Origin: Melioribacteraceae bacterium
GTDB taxonomy: Bacteria; Bacteroidota; Ignavibacteria; Ignavibacteriales; Melioribacteraceae
Reading direction: 5' to 3'
DNA length: 64,000 nt
Assembly: GCA_030584085.1 (NCBI GenBank)
Contig: CP129490.1
Location: 3,071,511-3,135,510, forward strand
A program made the translations under genes and the position numbers. The notes beneath the pieces are model-generated. The model was not told the origin of the DNA. It did not search any database and worked only from the letters and a program-made list of their open reading frames with translations. Positions 47,144-56,616 of this stretch are shown piece after piece (the first letter of the stretch is position 1; the number at the start of each line of letters is the position of its first letter).

Positions 47144-47323
47144 AATTTCAGTCTGAAACGACAACGGATTAAGTATCCATAAATCGATATTTCTAAAAAA
47201 TTTTTTAAAATACACAATACGCCAATCACCTATAGAAGGCGCTGGGAATTGACTTTGTGAAATTAATTAAATTATATGATGAAAAAAATAGCTTTCGGAT
47301 TTAGTGTAATGATATTTAAAGAA

Positions 47324-47533
47324 TCAGCGAATGTTGTGGTGTTGCTCTTTAAAATCAATTATGAGGTCTTCAACCGCACCGTAATTTGAAAACGATAAAT
47401 TCTTTTTACAATAACAGATTCCAAGAAAATAAGATTTTAAAATTACAAAATAGGTGTTATCAAGTTTTTGATACACTTTTATCGATCTATTTCCGACCCG
47501 CTTACCGTAAATAAATTTTAATTCAGATGTCAA
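47324..47533 (-). CDS. Doubtful small ORF, 69 residues
   Basis: Starts at a TTG with no good ribosome site. The predicted product has a beta-strand-like pattern (SIKVYQKLDNTYFVILKSYF) but no recognised domain. Upstream, the frame is open without an ATG back to a TAA at about 47573. It could be a small protein or a remnant; weak evidence. Confidence 0.25.
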   Translation of the reverse strand: MTSELKFIYGKRVGNRSIKVYQKLDNTYFVILKSYFLGICYCKKNLSFSNYGAVEDLIIDFKEQHHNIR

Positions 47534-47919
47534 TTTATATTTAAGAGAATGTTCAAATCGGCGGGGCCAGGATTAACCGACCCCTAGAGAGAAGCAACCA
47601 CCCTCATTCATCGGTTCATTACTTCAAAGAAGAATTACTATGATAGAAAGGGTTGCAAAAAATAAAGCTAAACTTATGATCAAATCCCTCTTTACTTGAT
47701 TCTTGTTTTCGTAACTTTTATCGATTAACATGAGCCCAACTCTGATTATTTTGTAAATAATCACTCGATTCCACTATAATCAATTTGCATACCATTAAAA
47801 TCTTATCTTTTGGAGTTTAGAACGGGGTGAGTTTTTAATAGAGTTGAAACTTTGAAACGAAATAGTTTTTTTCGTTGCACTTTTTGCAACACAAGAACTT
47901 CGGGAATACATGATTACAA
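47534..47919. other. 386-nt intergenic region with a GC-rich, pairing-capable segment
   Basis: No supported gene between the mfd side and the sigma-54 regulator. A locally GC-rich patch (47558-47584) can pair as TCGG with CCGA and GGGG with CCCC in a pseudoknot order. Further on, GCAACC (47594-47599) pairs with GGTTGC (47651-47656), closing a small CTTC-AAA-GAAG hairpin. Two short inverted repeats at 47849-47891 (AACGAAA and TTGCA units) may terminate the regulator operon. Confidence 0.3.
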
Positions 47920-49284
47920 TTACGATTTTTCTATTTCATAACTCTTCATCTTCTTAAAAAGATTTGTACGATCGATACCAAGAGCATTTGCGGTTTCTTG
48001 GATTTTCCATTCATATTCATTTAGTGTTTTTAATATGTAGCGTTTCTCAAATTCTTGCCTAGCTTCCTTAAGAGAATTGAAATTCTTCAACTCAGTATTT
48101 TTTTCTAAGTGACGCAAAATTCCTTCGTCCAATGAATTAATAATATCCTCGAAGGTAATTGTATTCGAGACATTATATATCACTACTTTCTCTATAAGAT
48201 TTTTTAGTTCCCTTACATTGCCGGGCCAATCATAACTTTTAAGCAAGCCAACAGCACGAGCATTAATCCCTTCAATTTTTTTATTATAGTCTTCATTAAA
48301 TTTTTTAATGTAGAATTCAACCAATTTGGGAATATCATCTTTTCTATCTCTCAGCGGAGGTATATTTATTTTGACAACATTTAGTCTGTGAAATAAATCT
48401 TCTCTAAATTTACCTTGCTTAACAAGATCCGGTAAATTTTTATTTGTAGCACATATTACTCTTACATCAACTTTGCGTGGCTTATTGTCACCAATTAATT
48501 CAACTTCAGATTCTTCAACAGCACGCAATAATTTTGATTGTAATCGTAAATCCATATCACCAATTTCATCAAGAAATAATGTACCGCCATCAGCTTGAAT
48601 AAACTTACCTTCGTGGTCGTTTGCTGCACCTGTAAATGATCCTTTCTTATGACCGAAAAATTCACTCTCTAATAATTCAGAAGGAATTGAGGCACAATTT
48701 ATTTTTACATAAGGTTTGTCTCTTCTATCACTTTTTTCATGAAGTGCTCTTGCGATTAACTCTTTACCTGTACCGCTTTCACCGTATATTAGCACTTTAG
48801 CTCGTGTGGGTGCCATATGTTCAACCTTGTGCATAATATCTTCCATCCAAATGCTTTCATACACAATAGAATACTGTTTTGAAATCTCATCTTTCATTCT
48901 AATGTTTTCATCATAAAGAGATTTTATGGAAACGGCATTTTTTATTGTCACTAAAAGTTTATCAGGATCAATTGGCTTTTCTATAAAATCGTAAGCGCCG
49001 TCTTTTAAGGACTGAACCGCAGTTTGAATATCACTCTCACCGGAAATCATAATTATAGGAATGTGAGGATGTTTGGAATGAATGATTGTCAAAAGTTCCA
49101 AACCATCGATCTTAGGCATTTTAATATCAAGAAGAATAGCTTGGAACTGATCAACATTCTCAATTGATTCATATTTGCTCGGATCGTTTAGAGTTGTAAC
49201 TACATAGTTTGTAAGTTCTAGTGTTTTTTTGATTGAAGCCAATAATCCGCTATCGTCATCAATTGCCAGAATTTTTTTGTTCAT
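47920..49284 (-). CDS. Sigma-54-dependent response regulator, NtrC/AtoC type
   Basis: 454 residues. The receiver (1-120) has LAIDDD and AILLDIKMPKIDG with the phosphoacceptor Asp near 54. The AAA+ domain has Walker A YGESGTGKELIARAL (about 171), the sigma-54 loop GSFTGA (Ser in place of the first Ala of GAFTGA) and DGGTLFLDEIGDM. The C-terminal Fis-type HTH reads IQETANALGIDRTNLFKKMKSY. It is downstream of and overlaps the sensor kinase by 26 nt. Targets would have -24/-12 promoters; none was identified in this window. Confidence 0.93.
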   Translation of the reverse strand: MNKKILAIDDDSGLLASIKKTLELTNYVVTTLNDPSKYESIENVDQFQAILLDIKMPKIDGLELLTIIHSKHPHIPIIMISGESDIQTAVQSLKDGAYDFIEKPIDPDKLLVTIKNAVSIKSLYDENIRMKDEISKQYSIVYESIWMEDIMHKVEHMAPTRAKVLIYGESGTGKELIARALHEKSDRRDKPYVKINCASIPSELLESEFFGHKKGSFTGAANDHEGKFIQADGGTLFLDEIGDMDLRLQSKLLRAVEESEVELIGDNKPRKVDVRVICATNKNLPDLVKQGKFREDLFHRLNVVKINIPPLRDRKDDIPKLVEFYIKKFNEDYNKKIEGINARAVGLLKSYDWPGNVRELKNLIEKVVIYNVSNTITFEDIINSLDEGILRHLEKNTELKNFNSLKEARQEFEKRYILKTLNEYEWKIQETANALGIDRTNLFKKMKSYEIEKS

Positions 49285-51685
49285 TATTAATAATTTTTTC
49301 TAGTGGTAAAAATATTTTAAATGTGCTGCCAATACCAAGCTTGGAATAAACTTCTATTTTGCCTTTATGCAAATCAATAATTTTTTTTGCAATCCTTAAT
49401 CCTAATCCGTTACCTGTTGGTTTGGATGTAAAAGTTGTATTAAATACTTTTTTTAATGCACTTTCACTCATCCCCTCTCCGTGATCTGAAATTGTGATCA
49501 TTACCTCTTTACACCGTGTGTCCGGATTCTCATCAATAATTTCTGCACTAATGCTGATTATACCCGAGTGATTCATTGCCTCGATTCCGTTTTCAATTAT
49601 TACTTGAAAAACTTCTTTGATTTGATGGTCATCCGCATAAATATAGATGCTTCTATCTATTTGAACTTCAATTTGAATGCCATTATTTGTGAAGAATGAA
49701 AATGATTTTCTTACATCCTCTATAAGTTCGGCAAGATTTGTGATTTTAAATTTTGGTTTGTCAATATTAGTGAACCGTAAGAAGCCGCGTGTCAAATTAT
49801 TAATTCTATCCAATTCGGCTTTCATCGCGTCAATATCACTTACTACTTCATCCTTTCCGATAAAATTCACTTTTTCTAATCTTAGACCTATTGCTTTAAG
49901 ATTCAACAAGATTGATGATAAAGGTGTTTTAATATCATGTGCAATTTTTTGAATTGATTTAGACCAGACGTCTTTTTCAAATACATCTTTTAATTGGTTA
50001 AATTCTACTTGTGCATAAATTATTGGCTCATGTAAATACTTATTATCCTCAATTAGAATAAACTCTATTATATGATCATTAAGTTTTATCGTTTTCTTAT
50101 TATCCCTAATCTCAGTTAAAAAATCTTCCCTATTTGTATTTATTTCTAATTCTTCAAGTAACTCGTCCAAGGAATTAATATTTATTGCATAATTAAATCT
50201 TGGTGATTTTTGAATTAACCATCCATATGAATCAAAAATTGCAAAAGAATGATTTCTTAGTATTGCGTGTTTTCGTTTAACAAAAAGTTGATAGACATTA
50301 TAAAGAGTCAAGAGAATGAACATCAGTAGAAAATTCAAAATCAATAATAATATGGAGTAAATTGGGAGGGTATTATAGTTCTTATTTTCAATAATGTTGT
50401 AATAACTCATACCTTCCGAAGTGTTGATTAAAATTCCACTTTCGCTTGTTTTATTATTTTTATCTATTGAGATGAAATTCTTTTCATTTATTATGTGCCT
50501 AGAAAATTTTTTCTCCAGCAATAGATCAAATTTATCAGAATACATAAATACTTCATATTCAGAAAACAAATATAATTCTGGTTCTCCGTCATAATTATGA
50601 TCAGAGATATATATCTTATAATCTTTCCCGGCACCTATAGATACTTGCTGCTTTACCTCAAGGTTTTCATCAACTAAAATTAATTTTCCTGAATTCGCAG
50701 CAATAATTGCATAATCCTTCCCACTTATTTTTATTGATTTAATGTCTGCACTAGTGCCAATTATCTCTAAGGTGTTTTTAATAATTAACGAATCATTTAA
50801 TGAATGAACTTTTATTTTTCTCCTTAAGGTAGATGAAAAAGTCTCCATGACAAGAATTGAATTCTTATTATTATGTAAGTAAACTGAATATAAACCGGAT
50901 TTGGGGTATTCACCAAAATTCTTGGGTTTACTGATCAAGTTCAGTTCGGGATCGAACATCAATATCCAATTCGTCATATCGTTAAATTTACCTTCGGGAA
51001 TATTACCTGTTGCTGAACTCACTGAGACAATTACTTGATCAGCATCTTTTTCGGTACTAATTATTTCGTTATAAGTAAAAATGGAGGATACTTTAAATGA
51101 ATTCGAAATTGTTCCGTTGGTTAAATCGTATGAGATAAAAACTCTTGGATGATGAGAATACCCAGCACCAATAAAGAAATAAAGTTCATTTTTTATTTTC
51201 CCAATATAATAACATGCGAGATCCCACATGAGGTTGTTATCTTTTTCACGAGTCAAGATAAATCTTTCTTTTTCGATATAACTCAATGAATGTAAATCAA
51301 TAATTGTTAATAAAAGAGAATCTTTATCCACTGTGAATAAAATTATATCATCTTTTCCATCATCATTAATATCAGTAAAATGATTCCATCGAATGTCTCC
51401 TTTTCCTTTAGCTGAGAATTCTTCAACGAATAAATTTTCATCTATATAGAACAGTACAATAGATCTATTCGAAAAATCTTTATTTCCAAATTCAAACCAT
51501 TCGCTCCTTCCATCTTTATCATAATCGTGCACCACAAACTTATTTTCGGAAGGTGAAAGTTCTCTTTCATTGGCTAATTTTAAATTGAGTGGTAAAACTG
51601 AACTATATAAATAGATTGATATTAAACCGGTTAGAAGAATTGAGATAAGAAATGAAATTATAAAAATATTTTTTCTATTAATCAT
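49259..51685 (-). CDS. Sensor histidine kinase with extracytoplasmic beta-propeller-like sensor
   Basis: 808 residues. A first membrane helix (about 7-30) and a second (ILLLILNFLLMFILLTLY, about 440-458) flank a large extracytoplasmic region with FG-GAP-like loops (HDYDKDGRSEWFEFG, DINDDGKDDIILF, DHNYDGEPELYLF). The cytoplasmic part has a HisKA domain (KIAHDIKTPLSSILLNL with the phosphoacceptor His) and a HATPase (VIIENGIEAM, DHGEGMSESALKK, TGNGLGLRIAKKI). It is operonic with the sigma-54 regulator. The signal sensed is unknown; related folds bind ligands or other proteins. Confidence 0.88.
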   Translation of the reverse strand: MINRKNIFIISFLISILLTGLISIYLYSSVLPLNLKLANERELSPSENKFVVHDYDKDGRSEWFEFGNKDFSNRSIVLFYIDENLFVEEFSAKGKGDIRWNHFTDINDDGKDDIILFTVDKDSLLLTIIDLHSLSYIEKERFILTREKDNNLMWDLACYYIGKIKNELYFFIGAGYSHHPRVFISYDLTNGTISNSFKVSSIFTYNEIISTEKDADQVIVSVSSATGNIPEGKFNDMTNWILMFDPELNLISKPKNFGEYPKSGLYSVYLHNNKNSILVMETFSSTLRRKIKVHSLNDSLIIKNTLEIIGTSADIKSIKISGKDYAIIAANSGKLILVDENLEVKQQVSIGAGKDYKIYISDHNYDGEPELYLFSEYEVFMYSDKFDLLLEKKFSRHIINEKNFISIDKNNKTSESGILINTSEGMSYYNIIENKNYNTLPIYSILLLILNFLLMFILLTLYNVYQLFVKRKHAILRNHSFAIFDSYGWLIQKSPRFNYAININSLDELLEELEINTNREDFLTEIRDNKKTIKLNDHIIEFILIEDNKYLHEPIIYAQVEFNQLKDVFEKDVWSKSIQKIAHDIKTPLSSILLNLKAIGLRLEKVNFIGKDEVVSDIDAMKAELDRINNLTRGFLRFTNIDKPKFKITNLAELIEDVRKSFSFFTNNGIQIEVQIDRSIYIYADDHQIKEVFQVIIENGIEAMNHSGIISISAEIIDENPDTRCKEVMITISDHGEGMSESALKKVFNTTFTSKPTGNGLGLRIAKKIIDLHKGKIEVYSKLGIGSTFKIFLPLEKIINNEQKNSGN

Positions 51686-51901
51686 ATTTGAGTATGAGGT
51701 TTTTCAAACTTTGAAAGTTATATAAGAAATTTAAAAAAGTAAATTTAATTCGTTAGAAAGAATTGACAGCTTAAAAACTAATATATAATATCCCATTTAT
51801 ATGAAGTATTATATTTAGTTGGATTCAAAGCATCGCTATTTCAATCGCGACATTTTTATGTTATTTTTATAATTCACTTCAACAAATTGAACGGTAAATA
51901 T

Positions 51902-54382
51902 ATGCCGAATCTGAAAGCACCAAAACCCGCTGAACTAAGACCCGAAGAATTGAAATGGACTTGTGATCCCGATGTATTTGAATTCGAATCAACTACAAAA
52001 GTAAAACCCATTGAAGGAATTGTTGGACAAGAGCGAGCTGTTAAAGCACTCAAACTTGGTGTTGATATTGAAAGTCCCGGCTATAATATATTTGTAACCG
52101 GACTCTCCGGCACCGGAAAAATGTATACTATTAAATCTATGCTTGAAACCATTTCGCCTGAGTGCTCAAGTCTGAAAGATTATGCTTACGTAAACAATTT
52201 TGAAGATGTTGATCGCCCCAAACTATTAGTCTTTGAAGCAGGAAAAGCATGTAAGTTTAGAAAAGATTTGATCGATTCAATTAAATATTTACAAGAACAC
52301 ATTCCTCAAGCGCTGGAAAGTGAATCTTTTGTGGAACTCAAAAAAAATGTTATCTCTCGTTATACAGAACAGCAGCAAAAGATGATGAACGAATTTGAAG
52401 CAAGTTTAAACAAGGATGGCTTAACACTTGGTCAAATTAAAGTTGGTGAAGTTCCTCGTCCCGAAATACTTGCCGTAATTGATAAACAACCGATTATGGT
52501 TCAACAGTTGGATGAGTTGGTAAAAGAAGAAAAAATCACTAAAGAAAAAGCCGACGAACTTTTTCAAAAATACACAGAGAATCAACAAGGCTTACAAACT
52601 TTGTTCAAGAATAGTCTAAAGCTCAGTCAAGAACTTCGAGAAGCAATGTTAAAATTGGAAGTAAATGAAGTCGATCATCTCATTAAAGCAGTAATCGGGC
52701 ATTTGAAATCTGTTTATAAAGATCAAAGTGTAATTGAGTATTTAGAAAAAGTTAAAGCCAATATTTTTGCAAATCTTGAAGTCTTCAAAGGTGCAAGACC
52801 TGCTCAAGAAAAATCTGAAGAAGGTTTTATTGTCGATTATCTCAAAGATTATGAAGTAAACATTATACTCGATAATTCAAACACAAAAAAATGTCCGGTA
52901 TTTATCGAAACATCACCCTCATACAGCAATCTTTTTGGAACGATTGAAAAATTTAGTGACGGGCAAGGCGGTTGGTATGCGGATTTTACAAGAATAAAGG
53001 GAGGTTCTTTACTAAGAGCTGATGGTGGATATATTGTAATAAATGCAATGGATGCATGCAGTGAACCCGGCGTTTGGAAAGCCTTAAAACGAGTATTGTT
53101 ATATGGCAAATTAGAAATACAAGATATTGCAAATCTATACCAATTCTCACCAAGTATAATTAAACCGGAACCGATTGAGATGAATGTTAAAGTAATTCTT
53201 GTCGGTAATAATTATATCTATTCCGTTCTTACAAGCTACGAAGATGACTTCAACAAAATTTTTAAAATAAAAGCCGAGTTTGATTACGAAATGAAATTAA
53301 CTGACACGGCTTTAAACGAATATGCTAGAATTGTTAAAAAATTAATTGAGAATGAAAAGCTGCTTGAGTTCGACAAGGGTGCAATAGCAAAAATTGCCGA
53401 GTACGGCGCACGTTATGCCGGTGATCAGAAAAAGCTCACGACTCGGTTTGCATATATAACTGATCTTGCTCGCGAAGCTAGTTTTTGGGCAAAAGATAAC
53501 GGCGATAAATTTGTTACCGCATATCATGTTAACCATGCATACGAATCGGCAAAAGAAAGACATAGCTTGTATGAATCAAAAGTAACTGAGATGATAACCG
53601 AAGGTTCAATTTTAATTGACACAAAGGGTGAAAGAATTGGTCAATTAAACGGTTTAGCAGTTTATGGGAACGGACTATATTCATTCGGTAAACCAACACG
53701 TTTAACCGCATCGGTATCACTCGGTAATGGAAGTATAATAAATGTTGAACGTGAAGCCGGATTAAGCGGAAGTACACACAACAAAGGTGTACTTGTAATT
53801 AGCGGATATTTCAAAGAGACATTTGGGAATAAAGTTCCGCTTTCATTTAATGCAAGTCTAGTTTTTGAACAAGGATACGGAACAATAGACGGAGACAGTG
53901 CATCAATAACGGAAATCTGCGTTTTACTTTCTTGTCTTTCTGAAATTCCACTCAAACAATCAATAGCAATAACCGGATCGGTTAATCAAAAAGGCGATAT
54001 TCAGCCTATCGGTGGCGTGAATGAAAAAATTGAAGGGTTCTTTGAAATCTGTAAGAAGTCCGGTTTCAATAAAAAGCAAGGCGTAATTATTCCGATACAA
54101 AACGTAAAAGACTTAATGCTGAATGATGAAGTTGTGAAAGCCGTTGCAGAAAAACAATTTCATATTTATCCAGTTCAGAGAGTTGAAGAAGCAATCGAAA
54201 TTCTAACAGGAGTTAAAGCCGGAAAGAAAAATCAACGCGGAAGCTATGAAACAAACTCCGTTTTTGGAAAAGTTGAAAAGAAATTAGTAAAAATGTATCA
54301 CCTCGCAAGACCGAAACAACAAAATAAGAATAACAATACAGCAGCAAATCAAACAAAGAAAAGTAAAAAGGGCAAAAAGTGA
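51902..54382 (+). CDS. Lon-like ATP-dependent protease (AAA_32/LonB type)
   Basis: About 826 residues. The AAA part has IVGQERAVKALKLGVDI, Walker A GLSGTGKMYTIKSM (about 64-77), a coiled insertion and ADGGYIVINAMD. The C-terminal Lon proteolytic domain has IDGDSASITE with the catalytic Ser and GGVNEKIEGFF with the catalytic Lys. The protein lacks the Lon N-terminal substrate domain, as expected for this soluble family. The ATG at 51902 is used; a TTG at 51887 is the alternative. The C-terminus is Lys/Asn-rich. Its stop overlaps the pyk start. Confidence 0.9.
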   Translation: MPNLKAPKPAELRPEELKWTCDPDVFEFESTTKVKPIEGIVGQERAVKALKLGVDIESPGYNIFVTGLSGTGKMYTIKSMLETISPECSSLKDYAYVNNFEDVDRPKLLVFEAGKACKFRKDLIDSIKYLQEHIPQALESESFVELKKNVISRYTEQQQKMMNEFEASLNKDGLTLGQIKVGEVPRPEILAVIDKQPIMVQQLDELVKEEKITKEKADELFQKYTENQQGLQTLFKNSLKLSQELREAMLKLEVNEVDHLIKAVIGHLKSVYKDQSVIEYLEKVKANIFANLEVFKGARPAQEKSEEGFIVDYLKDYEVNIILDNSNTKKCPVFIETSPSYSNLFGTIEKFSDGQGGWYADFTRIKGGSLLRADGGYIVINAMDACSEPGVWKALKRVLLYGKLEIQDIANLYQFSPSIIKPEPIEMNVKVILVGNNYIYSVLTSYEDDFNKIFKIKAEFDYEMKLTDTALNEYARIVKKLIENEKLLEFDKGAIAKIAEYGARYAGDQKKLTTRFAYITDLAREASFWAKDNGDKFVTAYHVNHAYESAKERHSLYESKVTEMITEGSILIDTKGERIGQLNGLAVYGNGLYSFGKPTRLTASVSLGNGSIINVEREAGLSGSTHNKGVLVISGYFKETFGNKVPLSFNASLVFEQGYGTIDGDSASITEICVLLSCLSEIPLKQSIAITGSVNQKGDIQPIGGVNEKIEGFFEICKKSGFNKKQGVIIPIQNVKDLMLNDEVVKAVAEKQFHIYPVQRVEEAIEILTGVKAGKKNQRGSYETNSVFGKVEKKLVKMYHLARPKQQNKNNNTAANQTKKSKKGKK

Positions 54383-55806
54383 TCGGAGCTTTAGCTAAAA
54401 CAAAAATTCTCGCAACAATTGGTCCGGCAACGGATTCAGAAGAACAACTAGCAAAATTAATTTATGTCGGTGTTGATGCATTTCGACTTAATTTCTCGCA
54501 TGGCAGTTATGATTACTTTGACAAAGTATTGAGTAAAATTCATAATGTTAGAACGGAAATGTCGTTACCGATTCCGGTACTTCAAGATTTACAAGGCCCA
54601 AAAATTCGTACTGGTGATTTAGCTGAACCTGAAATTGAGTTGCTAGCCGGAAAATCAATTGAAATTACTTCGGATGAAATTATCGGGACGAGTAATATGA
54701 TTTCAACTTCATACAAAGAATTACTTGAGGATGCGGAAATTGGAAATACAATTCTTATCGATGACGGTTTAATAAATCTTCAAATAGTGAAAAAGAAAAA
54801 TGATCATTTAGTTTGTGAAGTTATTGAAGGTGGCGTTTTAAAACCTCGAAAAGGTATGAATTTACCGGGAATGAATTTGAGTACTCCATCTTTGACTGAA
54901 AAAGATATCGAAGATCTAGTGTTCGGTTTAAATCACAAAATAAGTTATATCGCATTATCTTTTGTAAGGAAACCGGAAGATATTATACGACTAAAAGATT
55001 GGTTAAAAAGTAACAACAACGAAACTCCCGTAATTGCAAAAATTGAAAAAAAAGAAGCCGTCGATAATTTTTCGGATATATTAAAAGTTGCCGATGGAAT
55101 AATGGTTGCCCGCGGTGACCTCGGTGTCGAAATGCCCCCTCAAGATGTTCCGATAATTCAGAAGCAAATTATCCGCGAATGTAATTCTGTTGGCAAACTT
55201 GTTATAACCGCAACACAAATGTTCGAATCCATGGTGAACAATCCGGTCCCGACTAGAGCTGAAGCTTCCGATGTTGCAAATGCTGTTTGGGATGGAACGG
55301 ATGTGGTAATGTTAAGCGCCGAAACTTCAATAGGTAAATATCCCATTGAAGCTGTAAGAATTATGAATAATATTCTGCATAAAACTGAAGCCACAAGAAA
55401 TTTCAGATGTAATGCTCAATACTCTGTTCCGGAAAACTTAGCTGATAATCTTTTTGATTCAGTCGGACTTGCGGTTGCTAACATTGCTGAACAAGTAAAG
55501 GCAGCATGCATTGTTGTATTTACTAATTGTGGCAGAAAAGCTCGGGTAATTTCTAAATTTAAACCTGTCTCTCCTATTATCGCAATATCAAATAATTTCG
55601 ATACGCTTAATAATCTGAATCTCCATTGGGGAATTTTCCCATATTTCATGGAAGATTTTTCTGAGGAAGATGCTGCCATTGAAAAAGCTACAAGTATCAT
55701 TAAAGAAAAATCATTTGTAAAAAATGGAGATGTTGTTATTTTTACTTCCGGAGCACCTTATACAGAAAAAGGCAGAAAAAGCTGGTTGAGATTTGTTGTG
55801 ATTTAA
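54379..55806 (+). CDS. pyk: Pyruvate kinase
   Basis: Last step of glycolysis, phosphoenolpyruvate to pyruvate with ATP, 475 residues. Recognised: TKILATIGPATDS, VLQDLQGPKIRTGDL, IAKIEKKEAVDNF, DGIMVARGDLGVEMP and the C-terminal domain (VFTNCGRKARVISKFKP). The start is a GTG overlapping the stop of the Lon-like gene by 4 nt, and no better start lies nearby. Pyk produces the substrate of the aceE-aceF-lpd complex encoded elsewhere in the window. Confidence 0.94.
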   Translation: MIGALAKTKILATIGPATDSEEQLAKLIYVGVDAFRLNFSHGSYDYFDKVLSKIHNVRTEMSLPIPVLQDLQGPKIRTGDLAEPEIELLAGKSIEITSDEIIGTSNMISTSYKELLEDAEIGNTILIDDGLINLQIVKKKNDHLVCEVIEGGVLKPRKGMNLPGMNLSTPSLTEKDIEDLVFGLNHKISYIALSFVRKPEDIIRLKDWLKSNNNETPVIAKIEKKEAVDNFSDILKVADGIMVARGDLGVEMPPQDVPIIQKQIIRECNSVGKLVITATQMFESMVNNPVPTRAEASDVANAVWDGTDVVMLSAETSIGKYPIEAVRIMNNILHKTEATRNFRCNAQYSVPENLADNLFDSVGLAVANIAEQVKAACIVVFTNCGRKARVISKFKPVSPIIAISNNFDTLNNLNLHWGIFPYFMEDFSEEDAAIEKATSIIKEKSFVKNGDVVIFTSGAPYTEKGRKSWLRFVVI

Positions 55807-55817
55807 TTTCTTTGTAC

Positions 55818-55897
55818 AAATCCCCGGGATTTACCCGGTAATTTTGATAATTTCAAATAGTATCTAATTTATTCTATCCGGAAAATCCCGGGGATTT
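55818..55897. repeat. 80-bp REPIN-like element, copy E2
   Basis: AAATCCCCGGGATTT (55818-55832) and AAATCCCGGGGATTT (55883-55897) around a 50-nt spacer. It begins 11 nt after the pyk stop and ends 51 nt before the RAYT start. The ends are reverse complements and match those at E1 and E3; the spacer does not. Confidence 0.75.
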
Positions 55898-55948
55898 TTC
55901 TCATTTAATTTCCATTCCTCATAGATTGATAAATTCAAAGAGTCAAAA

Positions 55949-56509
55949 ATGCCGTACCGTGATACAAAATTTTTTAATGATTGTTATTATCATGTTTACA
56001 ATCGTGGCGTAAATCATTCTAATATATTTCTTGCAAAGCGGAACTATTATTTCTTCCTTGAAAAAGTAAACCAATATTTATCACCTTATACAGAAATTGT
56101 CGCTTACTGTCTAATGCCGAATCATTTCCATTTATTAATACTTGTTCAAAGAGAAGAAGAGGTTTTAACAGCATTAAAAAAATTATTTCTCAGTTATTCT
56201 AAATCGTTTAATAAAGAAACAAATAGAAGCGGACCTCTTTTTGAAGGAAGGTATAAATCAAAATTAGTACCGGATAATGATTATCTCTTACACTTAACAA
56301 GATACATTCATTTGAATCCGGTCAGAGCAAAGCTCGTTAGCGAACCTGATGAATGGAAGTTTTCAAGTTATACTGATTATATAAAGCCAAGTGAGATATC
56401 TTTTGTTAGTAAAAATATTATTTTAAAACAGGTCAAAGATTATCGATCTTTTGTAAAGAGTTATCAAGAATTTGATAAAGAGAAATTGGCTGAGTTATTA
56501 TTTGGTTGA
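55949..56509 (+). CDS. RAYT, REP-associated tyrosine transposase (Y1/HUH)
   Basis: 186 residues of the IS200/IS605-like Y1 transposase family, branch associated with REP elements. The HUH motif is NHFHLLI (His59 and His61). The conserved Tyr-containing helix is RYIHLNPVRA (Tyr about 119). RAYTs nick and rejoin single-stranded DNA at REP hairpins but are usually single-copy, domesticated genes. It lies between the E2 and E3 elements, both with the same ends, which is the usual arrangement for a cognate RAYT. No transposase-type terminal repeats of its own were seen. Confidence 0.9.
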   Translation: MPYRDTKFFNDCYYHVYNRGVNHSNIFLAKRNYYFFLEKVNQYLSPYTEIVAYCLMPNHFHLLILVQREEEVLTALKKLFLSYSKSFNKETNRSGPLFEGRYKSKLVPDNDYLLHLTRYIHLNPVRAKLVSEPDEWKFSSYTDYIKPSEISFVSKNIILKQVKDYRSFVKSYQEFDKEKLAELLFG

Positions 56510-56529
56510 GTAACTCGGGGAGTTTATGT

Positions 56530-56610
56530 AAATCCCCGGGATTAGTCTATTTAATTTAGTTAAGCAATGGTTTGGGATTTACGTCTTATTTTTGAAAATC
56601 CCGGGGATAC
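56530..56610. repeat. 81-bp REPIN-like element, copy E3
   Basis: AAATCCCCGGGATT (56530-56543) and AAATCCCGGGGAT (56596-56608), 81 bp in total with a 51-nt spacer unrelated to E1 and E2. It starts 21 nt after the RAYT stop and ends 6 nt before the next ATG, so it probably overlaps that gene's ribosome site. Confidence 0.72.
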
Positions 56611-56616
56611 ATTGAA

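Noticed and set aside
47551-47568. TTCAAATCGGCGGGGCCA looks like a tRNA 3' end with T-loop and CCA
   Set aside because: The flanking bases do not form T or acceptor stems and no D or anticodon arm is present upstream.
47868-47890. TTGCAC and TTGCA spaced like a sigma-54 -24/-12 promoter near the regulator gene
   Set aside because: The spacing is three bases, not five; it reads better as a small hairpin at the gene's 3' end.
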